Positions 55,301 to 63,210 of a DNA stretch of 64,000 bases are shown here, piece after piece; the stretch's first letter is position 1, and the number at the start of each line of letters is the position of its first letter. The position numbers and the translations under genes are program-made. The notes under the pieces were generated by a model. It was not told the DNA's origin and did no database searches. It was given only the letters and a program-made list of their open reading frames with translations. The stretch spans positions 1,557,634 through 1,621,633 of the forward strand of contig NZ_LT977070.1 in the NCBI RefSeq assembly GCF_900250075.1, read 5' to 3'. This DNA comes from Cupriavidus taiwanensis. Its GTDB lineage: Bacteria; Pseudomonadota; Gammaproteobacteria; Burkholderiales; Burkholderiaceae.

Positions 55301-57236
55301 ATGCGCGCGCAAAGGCATCCTCGAACAGCGCCTTGACGCGCGCGATGTCGAACTCCGCGGCGCTGCTGCCATCGGCGATCTCGAGCCCGAAGTCGTGCAC
55401 CCATAGCGGCGCGCCGCTGTCGGGCTCGATCAGGTAGGGGCGCTCTTCATCGACGCGCACGCCCAGGTGCTCCAGCATCGGCAGGCTCAGCGACAGCGCG
55501 ATCGGTTCGCCGGCGCGGTACACCTTGAAACGGAACGCACCCGGCGCGGCCTCGATCGGGCGGTACAGGTTCATCGCCATGCCGTTGCCGCGCACCGCGT
55601 GCTCCATCAGCTCGATATCGCGCACCGCGGTGCGCGCCGGATAGTCTTCGCGATAGCCGGCGGGAAACGAGCCGCCATAGCGCTGCAGCAGCCTGTTGCC
55701 TTGCTCTTCGCCGTGGCTTTCGTGCAGCGCTTCGGCGAGGTCGTCCTGCCAGCGGCGGCTGGCATGCACGATGCGCGCTTCCAGCTCCTGTGTGTCGACC
55801 TTGGGCATGGTGCCGGGCTCGCCGCGCACGGTCAGCTGGATGCGCGCCAGCGGCGATTCCGACAGCAGCGGCGTGAACTCGCAGCTGGTGCCGTGGAAGG
55901 CCGCGGTCAGCAGCTTCTGGATTTTCTGGCGCAGGTCGGTGTTGTACTTGTCGCGCGGCACGAACACCAGGCACGAGACAAAGCGATCGAAGCGGTCGCG
56001 CCGCACGAACAGCCGCGTGCGCTGGTGCTCCTGCAGCCGCAGGATGCCGGTGGTGATGTCGAACAATTCGTCCTCGGTCGCCTGGAACAGTTCGTCGCGC
56101 GGATATTGCTCCAGGATCGTGACCAGCGACTTGTACAGGTGGCCCTTGGCGAGGAAGCCGGCGCGTGCCAGGATGTTGGCGCACTTGCGCCGCACCAGCG
56201 GGATGTCGGCGATCGGCGCCATGTAGGCGGTCGAAGTGTAGAGGCCGACGAAGCGCCGCTCGCCGAACAGCTGTCCGTTTTCGTCGAGCAGCTTGACGCC
56301 GACGTAGTCGAGATAGCCGGGCCGGTGCACGGTGGCGCGCGAATTGGCCTTGGTCAGGAAGATCGGCGAGCTGCCTTCGATGATCGCGGTGGCCGCCGCG
56401 GGCAGCGGGGTCAGGTCTTCGGCATCGGGTTCGCGCAGGCTTTCGCGCAGGATGCCGGCGCCCGAGCCCGCCACGCCGCGCAGGAAGTAGCGTCCGTCGC
56501 GCGCCACCAGCTGGTAGTCGCGCTGTCCCAGGAAGGAGAAATGGTCGTCCATCATCCATTCCAGGAAGGCGCGCGCCTCGACGCTCTCCGCTGAAGCCGC
56601 GTCCGGTGCCTGCGCCATCACGCCGATGGTGGCGCGCGTGATGTCGCACATCTTCGGCCAGTCTTCCACCGCGGCGCGCACGTCGACCAGCACTTGCGAG
56701 ATGCCGTTGCGCAAGGCGTCGAGGCGCGATGCCTCGCCGGTGCGGTCGATCTCGAAATGGATGAAGGACTCCAGGCGCGAATTGTCGCCACCCTCGCCGG
56801 CGCCGGCAGGGGCGATCCGCTCGATGCCGGCGCCGCCGCGCCAGACCCGGAACACCGGATGGATGGCCGAATGCAGCGCCAGGCCCTGGCGGTTGATCTC
56901 CATGGTCACGGAGTCGACCAGGAACGGCATGTCGTCGTTGACGATCTCGACCACGGTGTGGTCGGAGTGCCAGCCGTGCTCTTCGAGGTTGGGGTTGTAG
57001 ACGCGGATGCGGGCGCTGCCGGGGGTGAACTTCTGCGCCGTCTGCCAGTGCGCCATCACGGCGCCGTACAGGTCGGCCACTTCGCGCCGCAACAGGTCTT
57101 CGGCATCGGCCTGGTCGTAGTAATGCAGCAGGAAGGGCTCGACCACGCTGAACATCGCCGCCGGCAGCCGCCCGCGCGCGAAGTTGGCCAGTTGGTCCAG
57201 CAGGTGCGCGACCTTGTCTTCGTTCTCCTGCGGCAT
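52383..57236 (-). CDS. gdhZ: NAD-specific glutamate dehydrogenase, large (180 kDa) type
   Basis: A 1617-residue enzyme converting glutamate to 2-oxoglutarate and ammonia with NAD+, mainly catabolic. The catalytic Glu/Leu/Phe/Val-dehydrogenase-like core lies around residues 730-1240, with [16 protein letters not shown] (catalytic-lysine region), [21 protein letters not shown], and [23 protein letters not shown]. Long N- and C-terminal regulatory domains (with [17 protein letters not shown] near 1400) are typical of this class. ATG 57236 has GAGGAGGGG upstream. It is the longest gene in the window; it is convergent with the acidic-tail protein. Confidence 0.96.
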   Translation of the reverse strand: [1617 protein letters not shown]

Positions 57237-57401
57237 GTTCCCCTCCTCGCGGTGTCGATGGGCCGCCGGGGCATGTGCCGGGGCATGCTCATACTTTAGG
57301 AAAAATCCGAGTACCCGGCGCAACAAAGTGGCGGGTACTGGCGATGGCGAGGGAGGGGCCCCGACGGGTCCCGGCGGCGCGCCGCGGGACCCGGGCAGCG
57401 C

Positions 57402-57962
57402 TCAGAAGCGCGTGGCGAGGCTGGGGCAGGAAGACGGACGGTGCGCGACCGGCGGCAGGCCGGGGCAGGGCAGCGGCTGGCTATGCTGGCTGTGCCGTTC
57501 CTGCCGGGGGGCCTCGGAGGCGGCCCTGGCCTGGCGTGAAGTGTGGCCGTCCAGCGTGGATTTCATCCGGTCCAGCAGGCTGCCCAGCGCGGCACGCTCC
57601 TGCGAATTGAAGGCCGCGACCGAGACGCTGTGCAGCGCGCTCAGCGCCTGCGCGGTACGTTGCACCCGCGCCGTGGCGCCTTCGGCGATGCGGGGTGCCA
57701 TCGTGGCGGTGTATTCGATCCAGCCGTCGCGGCGCAGTTCGTCGAGCATGGTCTCCGATTGTGCGGCTTCGAGCGGCATCGGACCGGTCAGCGGCAATCC
57801 GCGCTTGAAGGCACCCTGGCGGATGGCCCGCAGCAGCAGCCACTGGGAATAGCTAAGGCCCGAGGCGCGCAGGGTCTGGTCCAACGCACCTTGCCAGGCG
57901 GTGACTGCGTCAATCAGGGCAAGGACAACCGGCTCGCTGGGTTCGAGGGGTCTTGGCTGCAT
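57402..57962 (-). CDS. MarR-like transcriptional regulator
   Basis: A 186-residue protein. The MarR winged-helix core occupies about residues 15-130 (LIDAVTAWQGALDQTLRASGLSYSQWLLLRAIRQG; core LSYSQWLLLRAI; then ETMLDELRRDGWI). The C-terminal tail is Ser/Gln/Pro-rich with several His. ATG 57962 excludes a 57-residue upstream Pro/Arg run. It is divergent from the CoA-transferase gene and may regulate it; an AT-rich near-palindrome lies at 58221-58235. Confidence 0.78.
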   Translation of the reverse strand: MQPRPLEPSEPVVLALIDAVTAWQGALDQTLRASGLSYSQWLLLRAIRQGAFKRGLPLTGPMPLEAAQSETMLDELRRDGWIEYTATMAPRIAEGATARVQRTAQALSALHSVSVAAFNSQERAALGSLLDRMKSTLDGHTSRQARAASEAPRQERHSQHSQPLPCPGLPPVAHRPSSCPSLATRF

Positions 57963-58350
57963 GAATGGCGTCTCCTGTTGTGTTTTGCCGCCACCGCAAT
58001 GCACAGGCACCCGCAAGGGGTGCAAGGGGCCGGAGCATGGCCGGCCCGGGCGGCACGGCCGCCGCAGCCTCTGGGGCGGGCTGGGTCGACCGAACGGCGA
58101 GACTAACAGAAACTTTTGCCGGATTTGTGACAACTGCGGGAATGTCCTGAGCCGGTACCGCGCACTAGTGCCGACTGCTGCGCGTCATTTGCAAGATTAT
58201 GAAAAAAGCGACTTGAATGAATGACTTTAAATCATCGCTGGAATAAGCATGGCTGGCTACACTGCCTGCCGGAGACCCCGCAACCAGCCGCCAGGCCAGC
58301 ACGGGGCAAACGGCGCAGGCACGGGCCGGCCGTCAGAACGGAGATCAAGG
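57963..58350. other. Divergent regulatory region (MarR-like gene / CoA-transferase gene)
   Basis: The 388 nt hold no convincing gene. GC is high near the MarR-like gene and drops sharply at 58190-58250, where the near-palindrome ATGACTTTAAATCAT (58221-58235) stands. A GATCAAGG ribosome site serves the CoA-transferase start. Confidence 0.55.
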
Positions 58351-59868
58351 ATGTACAAGGAACGCATTCGCCTGGCCAGGCTGCATGACAAGGTGGTCTC
58401 GGCCGACGAAGCCGCCGCGCTGATCCGCGACGGCATGACGGTAGGCATGAGCGGATTCACGCGCGCGGGCGACTGCAAGGAAGTGCCGTTCGCGCTCGCC
58501 CGTCGCGCCGCCACCGAGCCGCTGCGCATCACGCTGATGACCGGCGCCTCGCTCGGCAACGACATCGACCGGGTGCTGGCGGAGGCCGACGTGATCGCGC
58601 GCCGCCTGCCGTTCCAGTCCGATCCCACGCTGCGCCGCAAGATCAATGCGGGCGAAGTCATGTTCATCGACCAGCATCTGTCTGAGACCGTCGAGCAGTT
58701 GCGCTCGGGCCAGATTGCGCCGGTGGACGTCGCGGTGGTGGAAGCGGTGGCCATCACCGAGCAGGGCGGCATTATCCCCAGCACCTCGGTGGGCAACTCG
58801 GCCAGTTTCGCCATGCTGGCGCGCAAGGTGATCGTCGAGATCAACCTGAACATGCCGCTGGAGCTGGAAGGACTGCACGACATCTATTTCCCGGTGCAGC
58901 GTCCGTACCGCCAGCCGATCCCGCTGATCGCGCCCGCGCAGCGCATCGGCCTGCCGTATATCCCGATCGATCCCGAGAAGATCGCGGCCATTGTCATCAC
59001 CGCCAAGGACGACAGCCCGTCCAACGCGCTGCCGCCGGATGCCGGCACCAGCCAGATCGCCGGCCATCTCAATGAATTCCTGCTGCGCGAAGTGCGCGCC
59101 GGCCGGCTGTCGCCGTCGCTGCAGCCGTTGCAGGCCGGCATTGGCACCATTGCCAACGCGGTGCTGCACGGGATGGTCGAGTCGCCGTTCCGCGACCTGC
59201 AGATGTATTCCGAAGTGCTGCAGGACAGCACCATCGAGCTGCTGGATGCGGGGCGCCTGGCCTTTGCCTCGGCCTCGTCGGTGACGCTGACGCGCGCGGT
59301 GTACCAGCGCTTCCTGTCGAACCTGGACCGTTACCGCTCGCGCCTGCTGCTGCGGCCGCAGGAAATCAGCAACCATCCGGAGATCCTGCGCCGGCTGGGG
59401 CTGATCACCATCAACACGGCGCTCGAGTGCGATATCTACGGCAACGTCAACTCGACCCATGTGGGCGGCACGCACATGATGAACGGCATCGGCGGCTCGG
59501 GTGACTTTGCCCGCAATGCGCACCTGTCGGTGTTCGTGACCAAGTCGGTGGCCAAGGGTGGCGATATCTCCAGCATCGTGCCGATGGTGGCGCACGTCGA
59601 CCATACCGAGCACGATGTCGACATCATCGTCACCGAGCACGGCCTGGCCGATCTGCGCGGCCTGGCGCCGCGCGAACGCGCCCGCACCATCATCGCCAAC
59701 TGCGCCGACCCGCAATACCGCGACCTGCTGGGCGATTACTTCCGCCGCGCCTGCGCGCATGGCGGCCAGACCCCGCACCTGGTGGAAGAGGCGCTGTCCT
59801 GGCATGTCGCCTTCCGCGACCGCGGCACCATGCAGCCGGCGCGGCCGGCGCAGGCGCTGGCTGCTTGA
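58351..59868 (+). CDS. Acetyl-CoA hydrolase/transferase family protein (succinate/acetate CoA-transferase)
   Basis: A 505-residue class I CoA-transferase of the Cat1/AarC type. Early SGFTRAGDCKEVPFALARR near residue 32, GNSASFAMLARKVIVEINLNMP near 150, GIGTIANAVLHGMV near residue 265, and GIGGSGDFARNAHLSVF near 385 mark the family. Enzymes in it pass CoA between acyl-CoA (acetyl, propionyl or succinyl) and acetate or succinate. ATG 58351 excludes 34 non-conserved residues. The usual genome neighbours (acs, prp genes) are absent, so the donor is unknown. Confidence 0.92.
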   Translation: MYKERIRLARLHDKVVSADEAAALIRDGMTVGMSGFTRAGDCKEVPFALARRAATEPLRITLMTGASLGNDIDRVLAEADVIARRLPFQSDPTLRRKINAGEVMFIDQHLSETVEQLRSGQIAPVDVAVVEAVAITEQGGIIPSTSVGNSASFAMLARKVIVEINLNMPLELEGLHDIYFPVQRPYRQPIPLIAPAQRIGLPYIPIDPEKIAAIVITAKDDSPSNALPPDAGTSQIAGHLNEFLLREVRAGRLSPSLQPLQAGIGTIANAVLHGMVESPFRDLQMYSEVLQDSTIELLDAGRLAFASASSVTLTRAVYQRFLSNLDRYRSRLLLRPQEISNHPEILRRLGLITINTALECDIYGNVNSTHVGGTHMMNGIGGSGDFARNAHLSVFVTKSVAKGGDISSIVPMVAHVDHTEHDVDIIVTEHGLADLRGLAPRERARTIIANCADPQYRDLLGDYFRRACAHGGQTPHLVEEALSWHVAFRDRGTMQPARPAQALAA

Positions 59869-59884
59869 GGCACGGGCGACACCC

Positions 59885-59915
59885 AAAAAGAAAACAGCCC
59901 GCGCAAGCGGGCTGT
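59885..59915 (-). terminator. Terminator of the repeat protein gene
   Basis: Stem CAGCCCGC / GCGGGCTG around a GCAA loop (59895-59914), followed on the leftward strand by TTTTCTTTTT. It ends the leftward repeat-protein gene and may also stop rightward transcription from the CoA-transferase gene. Confidence 0.85.
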
Positions 59916-59935
59916 GTGAGCGGGCGAGGGCGGTG

Positions 59936-60286
59936 TTACTGCGCCTTGGTGCCCTGGCTGGCGGGCGCCTTGGCGCCGTCGGTGTAGGGATCGGCCTTGC
60001 CCGCCTTGGCGCCGTCGGTGTACGGGTCGTACTTGCCGGTCTTGGCGCCATCGGTGTTCGGATCGAACTTCTTGCCGGAGCTGTTCAGCTCCGACTTGGT
60101 CGATTGTTTGGCGCCGTCGGTGTACGGGTCGAACTTGCCGGACTTGGCCGCACTCTGGTTCGGCCCGGCCTTCTTGGTGTGGCTGCCGCTGTAGAGATCG
60201 CCGCCTTCGGTGTAGTTTTTCTGCGCATACGCCTGGGTCGCGCCGAGCGCGGCCAGGGCTGCAACGATCAGGGTCTTCTTCAGCAT
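59936..60286 (-). CDS. Exported protein with DPYTDG-type repeats, unknown function
   Basis: A 116-residue protein. Signal peptide of about 21 residues (MLKKTLIVAALAALGATQAYA) before QKNYTEGG. The mature part has four copies of K-(F/Y/A)-D-P-(Y/N)-T-D-G-A-K at residues 51-60, 73-82, 85-94 and 97-106; the last three have a 12-residue period. The D-P-N-T-D-G core resembles Ca2+-binding loops (DxNxDG), but this is only a resemblance. Rich in Lys, Gly, Ser and Thr, likely unstructured. The start at 60286 was chosen for the clean signal peptide. No family is known to me. Confidence 0.8.
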   Translation of the reverse strand: MLKKTLIVAALAALGATQAYAQKNYTEGGDLYSGSHTKKAGPNQSAAKSGKFDPYTDGAKQSTKSELNSSGKKFDPNTDGAKTGKYDPYTDGAKAGKADPYTDGAKAPASQGTKAQ

Positions 60287-60609
60287 CTTGCTATCCTCGC
60301 GAATGACGGTCGCGCAGCGCCTGCGCGAAACCGGTTTGGGGCCGGACGTTGGCCGGTCGAATGCCGGCGCGGTGTTGCGGAGCACCCGGTAAATGTACCG
60401 AGTCGGCGCGTGTCCGCAAAGTGAAAGTTTCTTCTACACGTATTGAACGTTACCGGCGGGACGGGCGTGCTGTGCGGGATCAAATGCCGCGGAAATAGGA
60501 AGACTCTGAGTGGTGCGCGGCGCATTTTCGGGCGCCGCCCATAAAAAAAACCGGCTGCCGTGGCAGCCGGTTTTCACGGTCCGGAGGCGGCTGATGCCGC
60601 CAGGCCGGC
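60287..60609. other. Gap between repeat protein and Bug-protein genes
   Basis: The 323 nt contain the leader of the leftward repeat gene (with an AT-richer patch about 60417-60450) and the bidirectional terminator at 60543-60574. No further gene is supported. Confidence 0.7.
60543..60574 (-). terminator. Terminator of the Bug-protein gene
   Basis: Stem CCGGCTGCC (60551-60559) and GGCAGCCGG (60562-60570) with a GT gap; eight A on one side (U-run leftward) and TTTT on the other. Confidence 0.9.
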
Positions 60610-61590
60610 TTATTCCAGCGTGATGTTCTGGTCGCGCGCGATCTTTTTGCGCAGGTCCAGTTCGCGCTTGATCTGGGCGGCGTACTGCGCCGGGGTGTTG
60701 CCATCGGTGTAGGCGCCGCTGTCAGCCAGGCGGCGCTTGACGTTGGGGTCTTGCAGCGCCTTGACCGCCGCGTCATGCACGCGGGTGATGATCGCCGCCG
60801 GCGTGCCGGCCGGCGCCACCAGGCCGTACCAGGCCATGTTGTTCATGTCCTTCATGCCGGCTTCGGCAAAGGTCGGCACGTCGGGCAGGCCCTCGACGCG
60901 CTTGGGCGCTGCCACCGCCAGTGCGCGCAGCTTGCCGGCCTGGATATGCGGCATCGACGACGGCAGGTTGTCGAATTGCGCGTTGACCTGGCCCGCCAGC
61001 GTGTCGTTCAGCGCCGGGCCCGATCCCCGGTAGGGGATGTGAACCATGTCGGTCTGGGTGATGTCCTTGAACAGTTCCCCGTCCAGGTGGGAGATACTGC
61101 CCTTGCCGGCCGAGGCGTAGCTGTACTTGCCCGGGTTGGCCTTCAGCATCGCCACGAATTCCTTCAGGGTCTTGGCCGGGACCTTCGGATTCACCGTCAG
61201 CACGTTGGGCACGTTGACCAGGTTGGTGATCGGCGCGAAGTCCTTGAGCGGATCGTACGGATTCTTCGGGTTGGTGGCCGGGTTGGTTGCCATGGTGCTG
61301 ACCGTGGCGATGCCCAGCGTGTAGCCGTCCGGCGCGGACTTGGCGAGCGCGTCGGCACCGATGGCGCCGCCGCCGCCGCCGCGGTTTTCCACCACCACCG
61401 GCTGGCCCAGTTCACGGCCCAGGCCGTCGGACACCGCGCGCGCCACGATATCGGTGGTGCCGCCGGCCGCGAACGGCACGATCAGGCGGATCGGCTTGGC
61501 AGGGTAGGACTGGGCGTGCGCCAGGCCGGCGTGGGCCAGGCCGAGGGCCGCGATGCATGCGGCTGCGCCGGCGTTAAGGACTGCTTTCAA
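60610..61590 (-). CDS. Tripartite tricarboxylate transporter substrate-binding protein, Bug family
   Basis: A 326-residue periplasmic receptor. Signal peptide to about residue 26 (AGLAHA before QSYPAKPIRLIVPFAAGG). The Bug ligand loops are recognisable: PFAAGGTTDIVAR near residue 40, ENRGGGGGAIGADALAKSAPDGYTL near 64, and NLVNVPNVLTVNPKVPAKTLKEF near 115. Bug proteins are greatly expanded in Cupriavidus and Bordetella and usually act without linked permeases, as here. An unusual palindrome array precedes it (61740-61767). Confidence 0.94.
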   Translation of the reverse strand: MKAVLNAGAAACIAALGLAHAGLAHAQSYPAKPIRLIVPFAAGGTTDIVARAVSDGLGRELGQPVVVENRGGGGGAIGADALAKSAPDGYTLGIATVSTMATNPATNPKNPYDPLKDFAPITNLVNVPNVLTVNPKVPAKTLKEFVAMLKANPGKYSYASAGKGSISHLDGELFKDITQTDMVHIPYRGSGPALNDTLAGQVNAQFDNLPSSMPHIQAGKLRALAVAAPKRVEGLPDVPTFAEAGMKDMNNMAWYGLVAPAGTPAAIITRVHDAAVKALQDPNVKRRLADSGAYTDGNTPAQYAAQIKRELDLRKKIARDQNITLE

Positions 61591-61739
61591 GGAGGGCCTC
61601 CAATTCTTCTTTCACTGATGCGCCAGCCGGGCTGCAGGCGGGTCGGCGGATCGGCTACGGATCCGGGGTCCGCGCGGTCAGGTTTTTCCGGGCTGGCATG
61701 ACCGGGCCGTGCCGGGATGCGGTACGGCCGGCGCTTGCG

Positions 61740-61767
61740 ATAGTTCCGCGATACGGAACTATGTTCC
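61740..61767. promoter_or_regulatory. Overlapping palindromes upstream of the Bug-protein gene (IclR-like operator)
   Basis: ATAGTTCCG (61740-61748) and CGGAACTAT (61754-61762) are perfect inverted arms around CGATA. A second palindrome, GGAAC-TAT-GTTCC (61755-61767), shares the right arm. GTTCCG/CGGAAC arms are typical of IclR-family sites. Confidence 0.5.
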
Positions 61768-61904
61768 ACAATGGCGCCGGAGCGATTCAACCGGGAAAGC
61801 GTCTGCAGGGGAATTGGTGAGAACCCGCGTATCAAGAATCGGGCCGTGTTGCCGATCGCGCGCGAGGCCGGATCGAGCGGCAAGCGTTAAAGAAGCGCCA
61901 AAGC

Positions 61905-61934
61905 AAAAAGCCGGAAGCAAGGCTTCCGGCTTTT
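61905..61934 (-). terminator. Terminator of tRNA-Lys
   Basis: Stem GCCGGAAGC / GCTTCCGGC with a three-base loop; five A on one side give a leftward U-run. It lies 11 nt downstream of the leftward tRNA. Confidence 0.92.
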
Positions 61935-61944
61935 CTGAATTCGC

Positions 61945-62020
61945 TGGTGGGGCGTGAGTGACTCGAACACTCGACCTACGGATTAAGAGTCCGCTGCTCT
62001 ACCAACTGAGCTAACGCCCC
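61945..62020 (-). tRNA. tRNA-Lys (anticodon CTT)
   Basis: A 76-nt cloverleaf on the minus strand with encoded CCA. Acceptor GGGGCGT/ACGCCCC, anticodon stem GCGGA/TCCGT with loop CTCTTAA (anticodon CTT, codon AAG), T-loop TTCGAGT. Confidence 0.96.
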
Positions 62021-62033
62021 AACGAAGAAAAAG

Positions 62034-62062
62034 ATTGTAGCAAGGTATCGGATGCGGCGCAA
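62034..62062 (-). promoter_or_regulatory. Promoter of tRNA-Lys
   Basis: Leftward TTGCGC (62062-62057), a 17-bp spacer and TACAAT (62039-62034), 13 nt before the tRNA 5' end. Ideal spacing for the housekeeping sigma factor. Confidence 0.75.
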
Positions 62063-62161
62063 TAGCCTTTACGGGATTTTTTGCGAAGCCTGACCGCTAC
62101 AATGCCAGGCCGCCGTCATGCGCCTCCGCGCCGGCACCGCATCCACCTGTTTGCCAGATCC

Positions 62162-63070
62162 ATGCACGCCAGAGTCCTACGCTATCTCGACGAGGTCGTT
62201 CGCCGCGGTTCCATCCGCAAGGCGGCCGAGCACCTGCATGTGGCGCCGACCGCGGTCAACCGGCAGATCCTGGATCTGGAGGCCGAACTGGGCGCGCCGT
62301 TGTTCGAGCGCATCAACAAGCGCCTGCGGCTGACGCCGCTGGGCGAGATGGTGCTGGCCCACGTCCGCCAGACGCTGCGCGAGCACGACGCGCTGCGCGA
62401 GCGCATCGAGGAGTTCAAGGGCGCGCGCCGGGGCGAGGTCACGCTGGCGGTGACGGCAGGCCTGGCGGGCTCGCTGATGCCGTCGCTGGTGCATGACTTC
62501 CGCCAGCGCTATCCGGGCATCGTGGTGCGCGTCAATGACCTGCCGGTGGCTGATATCGTGGCGGCGGTGGAGCAGGGCGATGCCGACCTGGGCCTGGGCT
62601 ATGACCTGCCGGAACTGCCGGCCTTTCGTGCGCTGGCCAGCAGCGACTGGCAGATCGGTGCGGTGGTGCCGCCCGGCCATGCGCTGGCGGCGCGGCCATC
62701 GGTGCTGCTAAGCGAATGTGTCGGCTATCCGCTGATCCTGCCGGCGCCGTCGTTGTCGATCCGCGCCATCCTCGATGCGGCCTTTGCGCGCAATGCAATC
62801 GAAGTGTCGCCGGTGGCGGAGTCGACCTCGACCGTGCTGATCCGCCAGCTGGTGCTGCTGGGGACCGGCATTGCCCTGCTGAACCCGCTCGACGTGATGG
62901 AGGAGCGCGCGCGCCAGGCGCTGGTGTACGTGCCCTTGCGCGACCGCCACCTGCAGGGCCAGACGCTGACACTGGTGGCGCGCGCCGGCGGCCCACTCAA
63001 CGCCGCGGCGGCGCTGATGGCCGAGCGCATCGGCGACGCGCTGGCGACGCTGTTCGCGCAGGCCCGCTGA
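62162..63070 (+). CDS. LysR-family transcriptional regulator
   Basis: A 302-residue LysR regulator. Winged HTH at residues 1-60 (YLDEVVRRGSIRKAAEHLHVAPTAVNRQILDLEAELGAPLFER; core IRKAAEHLHVAPTAVNRQI) and a substrate-binding domain of about 90-295 (TAGLAGSLMPSLVHDFRQRYPGI; VLLGTGIALLNPLDVM). ATG 62162 is preferred to an upstream frame adding 27 residues. It is 140 nt upstream of, and same strand as, the deaminase gene, a likely target. Confidence 0.92.
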   Translation: MHARVLRYLDEVVRRGSIRKAAEHLHVAPTAVNRQILDLEAELGAPLFERINKRLRLTPLGEMVLAHVRQTLREHDALRERIEEFKGARRGEVTLAVTAGLAGSLMPSLVHDFRQRYPGIVVRVNDLPVADIVAAVEQGDADLGLGYDLPELPAFRALASSDWQIGAVVPPGHALAARPSVLLSECVGYPLILPAPSLSIRAILDAAFARNAIEVSPVAESTSTVLIRQLVLLGTGIALLNPLDVMEERARQALVYVPLRDRHLQGQTLTLVARAGGPLNAAAALMAERIGDALATLFAQAR

Positions 63071-63210
63071 GCCGGGCTTCTGGCGGATGTACACTTTTTG
63101 TGGACAGGCTGCTCGGAATTCTGTGCTTGGGAAGAGGCAACGCGCCGCCGTAGACTGGCGGCGATCGTATCTGCCCTCAATCCCATCCGCTTCACAGAAG
63201 GAGTTCCGCC

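Larger units (their letters stand above)
61591..61944. other. Bug-protein leader region up to tRNA-Lys
   Basis: The 354 nt hold the Bug-gene promoter region, with an operator-like palindrome array at 61740-61767 and the tRNA-Lys terminator at 61905-61934. No coding sequence is supported. Confidence 0.7.

Noticed and set aside
60280..60525. An 81-codon leftward frame upstream of the repeat protein
   Set aside because: It overlaps the signal-peptide start in another frame and shows no motif; treated as leader DNA.
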